A stretch of DNA of 64,000 bases, from contig CP136067.1 in the NCBI GenBank assembly GCA_032622095.1, forward strand, positions 74,116,705 to 74,180,704, given 5' to 3'. The translations under genes were made by a program, and so were the position numbers. Of the stretch, positions 21,062 through 30,937 are shown one piece after another. The stretch's first letter is position 1, and each line of letters begins with the position of its first letter. Source of the stretch: Siphonodentalium dalli. Lineage: Eukaryota > Mollusca > Scaphopoda > Gadilida > Siphonodentaliidae. The notes beneath the pieces are model-generated. The model did no database searches and was not told where the DNA came from. It worked only from the letters and a program-made list of their open reading frames with translations.

Positions 21062-23866
21062 TCATATCTCTTCAATTAACCGTTTCGGAGGATTCCGATC
21101 TCGTTGGCTTCGTCTTGTGGCTATATTTTCAGACGCGGGAGTACCGTTTTGATTAACAGGCGGGTCTGCTATGATCTGTGTATTTGCTGTTGGCTTACCG
21201 CTGTTTTCTACAATCGGATATCTTTTCCGTAAGAATCGCCGGTTTCTTCTCCAAACCCGTCCGGACGGTAACTTAACAAGATAGTCACGATTATGGCCAA
21301 CTTCCGTTACAGTCCCATAAATATCCCACCGTTTAGTATTATGGCTCTGAATTGCGACTTTCGCGCCAACGGTTAGTGGTGGTATGGCATGAGCTGATGC
21401 GTTGTATCTACGTTCAATCTTCTCGTTTTCCATACGATCTTTCTTGTCTGCGGCTTTGATGGATTTTTGCCATTCTGGGGCAAATGCGCGCTTGTGGATT
21501 GGTAGTGTGTCCCTAGAGGGGTGGCCGAACACAATTTGAGCTGGAGAACATCCATTAGAGCGAGGTGTGTTGCGCCACTGTAACAATCCTTTCAACCATT
21601 TGTCCATGTCCACAGACCTTTTTCGTTCGCAATAGCTCGCTTTGAGTAGCGACTTCATAGCTTTCACACTTGCCTCGGCATAGGAGTTAGACTGTGGATA
21701 GTGCGGAGAAGACGTGATCTGTTTAACTCCCCAGTCTACTAGAAACATTTGGAACAATCGTGATGTGTATTGTGGGCCATTGTCTGTGTATAATATGGTT
21801 GGAACAGCTGTATCTACAAATGTCTTCCTGAATGATTCGATGAGAGCACTGGAAGTGGTGTCTTTACCAAGACCAAACACGGATGGCCAACCAGACTTCA
21901 CATCCGTGATAATCAGATACATGCAACCATTACATGTAAACAAATCGGAGCACATGTGCTCAAACACACGCGTAGGGTCGGTGTGGCGTTGGAGTGGTTC
22001 CTTGCAATGAGACGGTACCATGTCTTCAAGCTTGTTCTGAAGCTTTTCGCGATATGCGTATGGCACTGTCCTTGGAGCGCTAATACAAACTGGCGATGCA
22101 TTGTCCTCGATTTCTATCTTAAATTCTTCATCTGGCATTGTTCTGATCACTCCATCGAATACGCTCGGAAACTCCTTGATCAACTGATCACGAATGTTGG
22201 CTACCTGTGACCCATTTAAGACATTCTTTGTAGTCACACGCGAATGGTCTGTGGGCGATATATCAGATAGTCCAGCTTGAAGTTTGTTAAAGTGTGTATT
22301 ATCGTGAGTATCAGTGATTCTTTGTCGATTCACAGATGAGGAATGTTGTTCAGGACCATTTGCGATGAAAAATGGTGTATTATCGCTATTCGGTATACGA
22401 TTTCCATAGCTCGCATCTGAATGGTCGATCAGTGCTTTCTCGCACCTCACATCTAAACGATCGGTCCCTGGTTTTTCGCACCTCATGTCCAAATGTTCTT
22501 TAGTTGCTTTTTCGCACCTCACATGCGAATGGTCGGTCACTGAATTTTCACACCTCACATCCAAATGGTCGGGTATTTTAGATATGGGTTTCATGCTTTT
22601 TGAAGATGTCGAACATGCCTCTGTGTTAACACATTGGGCAGGATAGTCCCTCGGTAATATGCCAAGTGTACGAGACGCAAACCACGACATGTAGAGGCCT
22701 TTGGTTCCATTTAACACGTGTATAGTCTCTGTGCATTCAGATGAGCCACACTTAAGCACTGCATCAAATTCGCCTAATTGTTCGATTTCATGTTCGTCAG
22801 CTGCTTTCAGTGATATGGTAGGTGGTCGAAGATTTGCGATATCGATGTTCAGTTTATTTAAAACATCTAGTCCACATGCACTACCTTCAGCTCCAGAATC
22901 AGGTACTGTTTTTATTATTGACCCATTGGCAATATCACCACCAACTTCAATGTCAATGGTTGGGGACCGCCTATATTTCAACTTAGCATGCATGCGTTGG
23001 TCATTTATTTTAGCAAGCAATTGTCCAAATCGGATGGCTGAAAACTGTTGTCGATGTTGACTGCCTAATGCACCGGGACATATTGTTGATTTCGCCCAGT
23101 GACCTTTCTGCCGACAGACAGCACAATTTGTGTTAGCAGCAGGACACCGACTTGAGTCAGAATGTTTTTTAGTGCACCGAATGCAAGTCGCACTATCACC
23201 ATTATCAGTCGCATCTGTCGATTTCTTGCTTGGTTTTAAAAATTTAGATTTCTTACGTCGATATTGTGACATGACATTGACATCCAGGCCACCAACAGCA
23301 CTTGTAATTTCTTGACAATGACGCTTTGCAGCCTCGTCAGCTCTACATATATCGATGGCTTGCTCCAAGCTCAGATCCTTCTGCGCTAGTAACTTTTCGA
23401 CTGTATCTGAATCACGAATACCAGTCACGATCCGGTCTCGCAGTAACGATTCTTGACATGTCTCACAAAAGTCACAGGTTTTTGTTAATTCTCGTAAGTC
23501 AGTTAACAAATCGTCGAATTGTTCCCCTTCTTGTTGCATACGCATGTTAAAATTGCGACGCTCTATCACAACATTAACCTGTCCGATTATGTGACGTTGC
23601 AATGCTTTCACAACTTCCTGAGGTTTATCTTTCTTGTCAGCGGACAAATTCAAATTCATCGCTACTTTGAGGGTATCGTTGGCCAGACATGACCGTAAAA
23701 TAGCCATTTGAACATCGGCGGGTTGACCATTGAGTTTTGACAGCTGAGCAAAATCCGCCCATCTTTGGGCCCAAATGTTGAAAGCTTCACCTCGGTCCAC
23801 TGATATGTCCAATTTGTCTGGCATTAACCTCGACGTGGCGAAATTGAAATCTGGAGGATCACCCAT
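21062..23866 (-). CDS. Gag-Pol fusion lacking RT core, RNase H and integrase N-terminus
   Basis: 934 residues without a break. Residues 1-205 are capsid-like Gag (CETCQESLLRDRIVTGI at 134-150 is a typical Gag helix). Two zinc knuckles follow (C228-C231-H235-C241 and C248-C251-H256-C263). The aspartic protease has D323-S-G. A Cys-rich 12-residue repeat spans 433-492. Residues 555-616 match the lead-in to reverse transcriptase, then the sequence passes directly into the end of the integrase zinc domain and the catalytic core. Integrase D641, D695 and E731 are present with exactly 35 residues between the last two (DD35E). A C-terminal chromatin/DNA-binding-type module with WRRNRRFLRKR (872-882) follows. 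No RT catalytic YxDD and no RNase H motif exist anywhere. The ATG at 23866 lies 127 nt inside the 5' LTR. Confidence 0.93.
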   Translation of the reverse strand: MGDPPDFNFATSRLMPDKLDISVDRGEAFNIWAQRWADFAQLSKLNGQPADVQMAILRSCLANDTLKVAMNLNLSADKKDKPQEVVKALQRHIIGQVNVVIERRNFNMRMQQEGEQFDDLLTDLRELTKTCDFCETCQESLLRDRIVTGIRDSDTVEKLLAQKDLSLEQAIDICRADEAAKRHCQEITSAVGGLDVNVMSQYRRKKSKFLKPSKKSTDATDNGDSATCIRCTKKHSDSSRCPAANTNCAVCRQKGHWAKSTICPGALGSQHRQQFSAIRFGQLLAKINDQRMHAKLKYRRSPTIDIEVGGDIANGSIIKTVPDSGAEGSACGLDVLNKLNIDIANLRPPTISLKAADEHEIEQLGEFDAVLKCGSSECTETIHVLNGTKGLYMSWFASRTLGILPRDYPAQCVNTEACSTSSKSMKPISKIPDHLDVRCENSVTDHSHVRCEKATKEHLDMRCEKPGTDRLDVRCEKALIDHSDASYGNRIPNSDNTPFFIANGPEQHSSSVNRQRITDTHDNTHFNKLQAGLSDISPTDHSRVTTKNVLNGSQVANIRDQLIKEFPSVFDGVIRTMPDEEFKIEIEDNASPVCISAPRTVPYAYREKLQNKLEDMVPSHCKEPLQRHTDPTRVFEHMCSDLFTCNGCMYLIITDVKSGWPSVFGLGKDTTSSALIESFRKTFVDTAVPTILYTDNGPQYTSRLFQMFLVDWGVKQITSSPHYPQSNSYAEASVKAMKSLLKASYCERKRSVDMDKWLKGLLQWRNTPRSNGCSPAQIVFGHPSRDTLPIHKRAFAPEWQKSIKAADKKDRMENEKIERRYNASAHAIPPLTVGAKVAIQSHNTKRWDIYGTVTEVGHNRDYLVKLPSGRVWRRNRRFLRKRYPIVENSGKPTANTQIIADPPVNQNGTPASENIATRRSQRDRNPPKRLIEEI
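22391..22570 (-). repeat. In-frame 36-bp tandem repeat within gag-pol (5 units)
   Basis: Residues 433-492 are five 12-residue units of the pattern D-H-x-D-V-R-C-E-K-x-x-x, with the last unit degenerate. In the DNA the landmark is tcgcacctcacat. The repeat lies between protease and the RT lead-in, where Pol linkers tolerate length changes. The regularly spaced Cys residues are unusual. Confidence 0.85.
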
Positions 23867-23974
23867 CGTGTGCCCCTTTGTTCTGAGTCAAACAAAATTG
23901 TCCGATCTTAGTCAATTCAACCTTTGTTATAAACCAAACTGTGGTTTTGCGATCCTATAATTCAAACGCTTACA

Positions 23975-23993
23975 CATCCTGTCGACGACGCCA
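23975..23993 (-). other. Primer-binding site, tRNA-Ser-like
   Basis: Minus-strand TGGCGTCGTCGACAGGATG begins immediately after the 5' LTR. TGG pairs with a tRNA CCA tail and the rest resembles the 3' end of animal serine tRNAs, though I could not confirm the isoacceptor. Confidence 0.7.
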
Positions 23994-24146
23994 TGTTATG
24001 TTTGGTGAATATAACTTATTATGGAGGAATTGTGTTGATGTAACAACGAGCATTGGCAAACAAGAGGAATATATTCTAGCCAATAATAATCTGGTCTCAA
24101 CCAACAGGGTACATAACAACGCGTAGTATAAGTCCAAAGTCTATCA
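23994..24146 (-). repeat. 5' LTR (153 bp)
   Basis: Direct copy of 20798-20950. It is upstream of the minus-strand ORF, so it should carry the promoter. No TATA box can be assigned firmly. Confidence 0.95.
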
Positions 24147-24151
24147 GTCTG
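24147..24151. repeat. Target-site duplication, right (gtctg)
   Basis: Direct repeat of 20793-20797. Five bp is the usual length for Ty3/gypsy integrases. Confidence 0.95.
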
Positions 24152-24328
24152 CGCATGCGCGAAGCTGCGTCGCACGGGCTCGGCGACCCGATAAAATTCG
24201 TATCCGGGGCAAGATACATTCACATACCAAATTTTAAGTCGATAGCTCCAACCGTTTCCGAGATCTTGTCTGCCGGTGCGACAAAGAATATTGTTTGATA
24301 GAAAGCATTTGAATTAATACGTCGCAAT

Positions 24329-24444
24329 ACTCGCCTTGATGGTGGCTAATAGATATTTGTCCCTGTTAGGTGTTGGGAATGTCGTTACTCGCCTTGGTGG
24401 TGGCTAATAGATATTTGTCCCTGTTAGGTGTTGGGAATGTCGTC
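24329..24444. repeat. Tandem duplication, 2 x 58 bp
   Basis: The unit from actcgccttgatggtggcta to gttgggaatgtcg is repeated at 24329 and 24387 with a few substitutions. Confidence 0.85.
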
Positions 24445-24760
24445 ACACAACATCTCATGTCTGGATACAGTCTTACACGCTCACGCCGAGACCCAGACGT
24501 AAGATTCACATTAAACACATACGCTCTTTATCAACACACTGCGGACACGAACGCTCTTTATCTATCAACGCTATTAACCAACGCAGTGCCGTTTTTTGTG
24601 ACTGAGAGTGGAGAACGCGTGCTCTGAGCTTCTCCAAAACGCCGCGACGACGATTCCCGTGGGTTTTTACATTTAGATGGGAAGTTTGAACTCAATCGAG
24701 CGAACCGTTTTCGATTCTATGAAGTACACATATATATACGGAAGTCTCAAAATATATAGT

Positions 24761-26483
24761 ACTAGCAGGTTAGCCCGCCACTGGCGGCATTCGTCCCATT
24801 GCTTTGGTCGATCCATTAATTTTAGTTTTTCAATGTAACCCCGTACAGGACCGGGCTACTCAAAAACCAAATTTCAAGTCGATAGCTCCACCCGTTTCCG
24901 AGATCTGGTCTGCGCATGCGCGAATCTGGCGTCGCACGGGCTCGGCGACCCGATAAAATTCGTATCCGGGGCAAGATACATTCACATACCAAATTTCAAG
25001 TCGATAGCTCCACCCGTTTCCGATATCTCGTCTGCGCATGCGCTGCACGGGCGTCGCACGGGCTCGCCAATACGACAGCGACGACCACCTGGTCAAACTA
25101 CACTCACGTACCAAGTTTCGTCCCCATCGGTCGAGGTGTTGGTATCTGATGCAAAAGACGAAATTGTGAGTGTTGGTCAATAGTCCCCGCCGTGAACCTC
25201 ATCGTCGCAAAGAGCGGACAGTCAATTAACCCCGTTGTGAACCTCAATCACCAACGCGACGTAAACATGTGTTGCGTTCTAAAAATAGGAAAGCACTTTC
25301 TCTCTGCATAATTCTGCAGATGCTAATAACGTTGCTCCCCGTAGTAGCAATATCGTTGTTGTTGATATTTACGGCTTGGGGGCTATTTTCTTATTTAGCA
25401 AGTTTGAGCTCAATCGGTTAGAGTCTATAAAGGACACACTCATATATATGACACTTCCCGTAGGTAGCAAGTTTGAGCTCAATCGGCATTCCCTGGAATT
25501 TCCTGTAGATTGGCAGATTCCAGTAGCTTTATAACGGTATATCTGGGGAGAAATCTGATGTTATATTCGTGATTATGTGGGATGATTTCGGTATATACCA
25601 AAGGTATATACTGTAAAAACAAAGCGCGCCATCCGTGCTCGCAGGGAATAAATTTCGAGCGATAACGTTTGCGTTCCCGTATAACTCTGCAGATGCGAAT
25701 AACGTTGAATGGGAAACAGACGCTCTTTATAGAGATGCGTCAAAAACAAACGCTCATTAAATAATCACTTGATTAACCCCCGCCGTGCCTTTGCGGTGAT
25801 TTGAGATTGGAGAACGGGTGCTCTGAGCTTCTCTAAACCGCGACCACGGTCGTGTCGGTGGGATTTGACACTTACATAGGAAGTTTGAGCTCAATCTTTA
25901 CACGCGTTTTGGATTCTATGAAGTACATATATACGATAAAATTTGTACCCGGCGCAAGATACATTCACATAGCAAATTTCAAGTCGATAGCTCCACCCGT
26001 TTCCGGGATCTCGTCTGCACATGCGCTGCACGGGCGTCGCACGGGCTCGGCGACCCGATAAAATTTGTACCCGGCGCAAGATACATTCACATAGCAAATT
26101 TCAAGTCGATAGCTCCACCCGTTTTCGAGATCTCGTCTGCGCATGCGCTGCACGGGCATCGCACGGGCTCGCCAATACGACAACGACCACCGCCTGGTCA
26201 AACTACACACACGTACCAAGTTTCGTCCCGATCGGTCGAGAATCGTAGATTTGTATGAAGTACAACACACACACAAACATAAATATATAAGAGAGATATG
26301 TAAATTAGATAGATTGTATCAAAATATATAGGAGAGATATGTAAATGATCTACACACCATTACTGGTGTTTGTCAAAGTTTAGTGGGGTATATCAATACT
26401 CATTCACGATCATATCATTGAGGTCCGGAGGGTGTGGGCTATCTCTCGAATACAAGGAGTTCTCAAAATATATAGAAGAGAAG
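24761..26483 (+). mobile_element. Family A repeat unit 3 (composite)
   Basis: Starts actagcaggttagcccgcca with the GC palindrome and runs to the next start at 26484. It carries two pairs of the 122-bp monomer (landmark aaatttcaagtcgatag at 24869/24991 and 25974/26096) and the first copy of a segment duplicated at 28,363-28,925. Confidence 0.6.
24869..25112 (+). repeat. 122-bp monomer pair (dimer)
   Basis: Each monomer reads aaatttcaagtcgatagctc, cacccgtttccgagatct, gtctgcgcatgcgc, then a GC-rich block and gcaagatacattcacata. The 122-bp spacing also holds for 25974/26096, for 26562/26684/26806 (a trimer) and for 29006/29128. The interrupted pair at 20754/24229 is 121 bp apart after removing the LTR element. 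Confidence 0.9.
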
Positions 26484-27331
26484 ACTAGCAGGTTAGCCCG
26501 CCACTGGCGGCATTTGTCTCATGGCTTTGTTTCAGAAACATGACATTTTTTTAATTTAACCAAATTTCAAGTCGATAGCTCCACCCGTTTCCGAGATCTG
26601 GTCTGCGCATGCGCGAAGCTTGCGTCGCACGGGCTCGGCGACCCGATAAAATTCGTACCCGGGGCAAGATACATTCACATACCAAATTTCAAGTCGATAG
26701 CTCCACCGGTTTCCGAGATCTCGTCTGCGCATGCGCGAAGCTGGCGTCGCACGGACTCGGCGACCCGATAAAATTTGTATCCGGCGCAAGATACATTCAC
26801 ATAGCAAATTTCAAGTCGATAGCTCCACCCGTTTGCGAGATAACGCATTCTTTGTTTTTCGATGAGTTAATTCATGGTACCCGTCCTCCTCGTCCTAAAC
26901 TTCAGAGCGGACAGTCAATTAATCCCGTCGTGAAATCCCTCTGCATAATATTTCGAGCTCTTAGATCAATTCTGCCTTTTTAGTTGCATTTCGTCCGCAT
27001 CCGTATTTCGGACGCATGGGGTCAGTCGTTTAGCCACGTCCATTGGAATCCGCATCGGACGCATGGGGTATCGTTTAGCTACGTCCATTGCAATAAAGAG
27101 CGTTAATTGTTAAAACCTCCGTATAAGGTATAGATAAAGAGCGTTATTGCCTTAACCCCCGCCGTGCCTTTGCAGTGATTTGGGAGTGGATAAAGGGTGC
27201 TCAGAGCTTCTCGAAAACACGACTACGGCGGTGTCGGTGGGATTTTACACTTACATACGAAATTTGGATTCTATGAAGTACACACACACACACACACACA
27301 TATATACGAAGTCTCATAATATATAGTATAG
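26484..27331 (+). mobile_element. Family A repeat unit 4
   Basis: Starts with actagcaggttagcccgcca, contains the 122-bp trimer (26562, 26684, 26806) and ends with a CA microsatellite and 'gtctcataatatatagta'. It also holds a doubled 'gcatggggt...cgtttagc(c/t)acgtccattg' block near 27010-27090. Confidence 0.65.
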
Positions 27332-28305
27332 ACTAGCAGGTTAGCCTGCCATTGGCGGCATTCGTCCCATGGCTTTGTTCGAAAAAGCAATTGCAACAGG
27401 TTCCGAGACACTTGTGCTGCATTTGCAGCAAATTTCCGCAATAGTCAGAAACATGACAATTTTAATTGAATTTTTTGTTTTTCAATGAGTTAATTATTTT
27501 GTTTTTCAATGAGTTAATTGTGCCTTTTTAATTTTTTAATTGAATTTTTTGTTTTTAAATTTTACCCGATTTTTTTTTTTTTCAAGGAGTTAATTGTGCC
27601 TTTTTAATTTTGTTTTTCAATTTTACCCGATTTTTTTTTTTTTTCAATGAACCCGTCCATGACACTTCCCGTATTTAGCAAGTTTGAGCTCAATCGGTTC
27701 GAGTCTATAAAGGACACACACATATATATATGACACTTCCCGTAGGTAGCAAGTTTGAGCTCAATCGGCATTCCCTGGAATTTCCCAGTCAATATTTAGC
27801 AAGTTTGAGCTCAATCGGTTCGAGTCTATAAAGGACACACTCATATATATGACACTTCCCGTAGGTAGCAAGTTTGAGCTCAATCGGCATTCCCTGGAAT
27901 TTCCCAGTCACCAACGCGAAGGTCTCGTCGGCTGTCATGTGTAGTAAAGATGTCTTATAAGCTGACATTGCCGTGGGGATGCCCGTTCCTACACGCGTTT
28001 TCGATTCTATGAAGTACCCACATATATACACACATACATATATACATATATATATAGCTCAATCGGTTCGAGTCTATAAAGGACACACTCATATATATGA
28101 CACTTCCCGTAGGTAGCAAGTTTGAGCTCAATCGGCATTCCCTGGAATTTCCCAGTCACCAACGCGGCGTAATTTTGGTACATATATAGAGACCAATTGT
28201 CCATCGGCTGTCATGTGTATAGTAAAGATGTCTTATAAGCCGACATTGCCATGGGGATGCCCGTTCCTACACGCGTTTTCGATTCTATGAAGTACCCACA
28301 TATAT

Positions 28306-28340
<35 letters not shown>

Positions 28341-28964
28341 CGGAAGTCTCAAATTATATAGTAGATTGGCAGATTCCAGTAGCTTTATAACGGTATATCT
28401 GGGGAGAAATCTGATGCTATATTCGTGATTATCTGGGATGATTTCGGTATATACCGAATACTGTAAAAACAAAGCGCGCCATCCGTGCTCGCAGGGAATA
28501 AATTTCGAGCGATAACGTTTGCGTAAATACGAAATTGTGAGTGTTGGTTTGTAACCGGGATTTCTGAGAAGCATTATGCCTATAACTACCCCCCTAAGCC
28601 CTGACCTAAGTGTCATACATACTATAACAATGATGTTGTAAGAGCTCCAATAAATCTCCCCTCATAGGCAAGCACTCAATGTTCCCGTCTGCAGATGCTA
28701 ATAACGTTGAATGGGAAACAGACGCTCTTTATAGAGATGCGTCAAAAACAAACGCTCATTAAATAATCACTTGATTAACCCACGCCGTGCCTTTGCAGTG
28801 ATTTGAGATTGAAGAACGGGTGCTCTGAGCTTCTCTAAACCGCGACCACGGTCGTGTCGGTGGGATTTGACACTTACATAGGAAGTTTGAGCTCAATCTT
28901 TACACGCGTTTTGGATTCTATGAAGTACACACATATATACGAAGTCTCAAAATATATAGTATAG
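27332..28964 (+). mobile_element. Family A repeat unit 5 (composite)
   Basis: Begins actagcaggttagcctgcca and runs to the family B start at 28965. Inside, 'gacacttcccgtaggtagca' followed by 'agtttgagctcaatcgg' recurs at about 27728, 27847 and 28096, a local ~120-bp or longer tandem. T-rich stretches with gtttttcaatgagttaatt lie at 27,470-27,650. The right part repeats the 25.5-25.9-kb segment. Confidence 0.6.
28363..28925 (+). repeat. Segmental duplication of 25,508-25,930
   Basis: Blocks gattggcagattccagtagc, aaagcgcgccatccgtgctc, tgaatgggaaacagacgctc and cgaccacggtcgtgtcggtg occur in the same order in both places with few changes. The copy here has an extra ~140 bp (28,525-28,680) between the second and third blocks. 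Confidence 0.85.
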
Positions 28965-29684
28965 ACTAGAAGGTGACCCGACTTCGTCCGGGCTATTCAA
29001 AAACCAAATTTCAAGTCGATAGCTCCACCCGTTTCCGAGATCTGGTCTGCGCATGCGCGAAGCTGGCGTCGCACGGGCTCGGCGACCCGATAAAATTCGT
29101 ATCCGGGGCAAGATACATTCACATACCAAATTTCAAGTCGATAGCTCCACCCGTTTCTGAGATATATATATTGCCCAATGTCATTTGTGGATACCTCGGC
29201 CGGTGATGAGTTAACGCGACATCGGCCGGTTAAGAGTTAAACGCGATCACGTCGTGATCTGTTGACGGCGTAATATATTTGCGGAATGTTTTTCGATGAG
29301 CGAAGCATGGTCCTGCGTTCTTCCCGATAATTAAGGTAGAAACTTTAAACGTACACAGGCGTGTGATACATCATTGGAAAGAGGAAGCGCCACAGATTAT
29401 AACCGTGCAAATTATATGACTGGCAATTTATTATTCGCGCTATATCGAATCGATTTGTGAGCACCGAACTGAAATATATTAGCGCAAAACGGCGTAAAAA
29501 CAGATTTGACCTCGGCACGTGAAAAGTTGACCTCGGATCTGAAAAATAATATGCCTATGCCACTTCCCGACCGATAGTACCCTCACATACGAAGTTTCAT
29601 CGAAATCGGGTCGGCCGTTTTCGAGTTCATCGCGAACACACACACAGACACACACAAACAGATCTTCTAAAATATATAATAGAT
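28965..29684 (+). mobile_element. Family B element, copy 1
   Basis: Starts actagaaggtgacccgac followed by a hairpin (cccgac-ttc-gtccggg). It ends gatcttctaaaatatataat after 'catcgaaatcgggtcggcc' and a CA-rich stretch. The second half (29,170-29,684) matches 53,395-53,932 closely. The first half is occupied by a 122-bp monomer pair instead of the sequence seen in the other copy. It is probably a non-autonomous transposable element; class uncertain. Confidence 0.7.
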
Positions 29685-29996
29685 AGATGAAAATCTCCCC
29701 CGTTCCTAGGAAGCCCTAAGTACATAAGAATCACACAACACGCTCATGTCTGGATACAGTCACGCTCATGCACATCTGGACCCAGACGTAAGAATCACAC
29801 TACACACATACGCTCTTTATCAAGAGAATGGGTGCTGGGAGATGGGAGCGTCTCCAAAATGCCGCGACGACCATTCCCGTGGGTTTTTACCCTTAGATAG
29901 GAAGTTTGGTCTCGATCGGTGCAGCCGTTTTCGATTCTATAAAGTATATATATAGACACATATATATTTATATACGGAAGTCTCAAATTATAGAGT
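29685..29996 (+). mobile_element. Family A 3' part
   Basis: From 'gatgaaaatctcccccgttc' to 'ggaagtctcaaattatagag' it matches the last ~310 bp of unit 1 (20,115-20,473) and of the reverse copy at 41,341-42,041. The 5' end is absent. It is the right edge of the nest. Confidence 0.7.
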
Positions 29997-30935
29997 AGAT
30001 AGACCTAAATAAAATGGTAATGAATGTCCTGTTGGTAATTGTAATAGAGCTGCTGTGAGTGGGAGATACCACCATTTATTGAAGAGAAAGAAGCAAACAC
30101 TTCGTATAAACTAAGTAAAAATTCTCAGAATTCCACCGGATACAGCCGGATATGCGCTAAACCGAAAGTACAAAATGAGAATAAACTACAAAATGGACTC
30201 GTCTTACGGTTTAACCCCCAAAAGAAATGCACAAATTCCACCATTTATTAACAAATTTTAAGAAGCAGAAACTTTGTTACAACCGGACATGTATGCGTGA
30301 ACCGGAAATTACAAAATGACCCGTCTTACAGTTTTACCCGCAAACGAAATGGACACATACCGTTCTTATGCATACCACTAATCCGTTACTAAGAAATGTG
30401 CATCAATGGGGCCTTACAATACAGCTGCACATTTGTGATTATACGTATGGTATACTATAACAACACCCTTTATACGTGTGGCTTCACCTGAGTGTGAAAA
30501 TCAATTAATATCAGTCTTCAATCAGAGGGAATTAACATCAAAGTTAATACCGATGGTACATTCTCTTCTGTGAATATCAATGTGTGGGTATTTACGGTAC
30601 CGCAAATGCACACATTTTAAAAATAAAAAACTTGAACATAGTTTTTGGGGATTTTTAATGCGGGGTTTTTTGCTGAATCCGGGAGAAATTGGGAGTTATC
30701 CGTATTTGTGGAATTCCTGTGGCAATCCGGGAGTCTCACGGACAATCTGTTAAACTTAACAGCTCTGCCTATTACACACATATTAACCCTGTTCCGAAGA
30801 CGATATATCCAATGTGAAAAGTCAAATATTTTTCACCCGATCACTCTCATAATTCCCATCCAAATTAATTATGACACTGTCTTCATGTGTATAAACCTTG
30901 GTATTAATTTATCGGTTTTAACCCTAACTATAAAC
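29997..30935. other. No gene seen; holds dispersed repeat E copy 2 (30,775-30,930)
   Basis: A doubled 'caccatttatt...gaagcaaac/aagaagcag...aaccggaaattacaaaatg' arrangement around 30,070-30,350 hints at an old tandem duplication. No coding sequence is supported. Confidence 0.5.
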
Positions 30936-30937
30936 CT

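Larger units (their letters stand above)
20798..24146 (-). mobile_element. Young RT-less Ty3/gypsy (Mag/Steamer-like) LTR retrotransposon, 3349 bp
   Basis: Two 153-bp direct repeats that begin TG and end CA flank a single long minus-strand gag-pol frame. The target duplication is gtctg on both sides (20793-20797 and 24147-24151). A primer-binding site abuts the 5' LTR and a polypurine tract abuts the 3' LTR. I saw no difference between the LTRs, which implies recent insertion. Autonomous relatives are about 5 kb; this copy is about 1.6 kb shorter because the polymerase, RNase H and start of integrase are absent. It is inserted in the first monomer of a 122-bp pair whose uninterrupted paralogues lie nearby. 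The single-frame Gag-Pol and the integrase end domain point to the Mag/Steamer lineage by inference. Confidence 0.93.
20475..24760 (+). mobile_element. Family A repeat unit 2, split by the LTR retrotransposon
   Basis: Begins actagcaggttagcccgcca with an intact CCGCCA-C-TGGCGG palindrome and ends before the next start at 24761. It holds an AT-rich tandem block (20521-20700), a second GC hairpin (agcccg...cgggct near 20722-20742), a 122-bp monomer pair and a 58-bp duplication (24329-24444). Removing the 3349-bp LTR element and one 5-bp target copy leaves a unit of about 930 bp. Confidence 0.65.

Noticed and set aside
22701-23060. 119-codon plus-strand frame inside the LTR element
   Set aside because: It is antisense to gag-pol and arises from that gene's codon composition.
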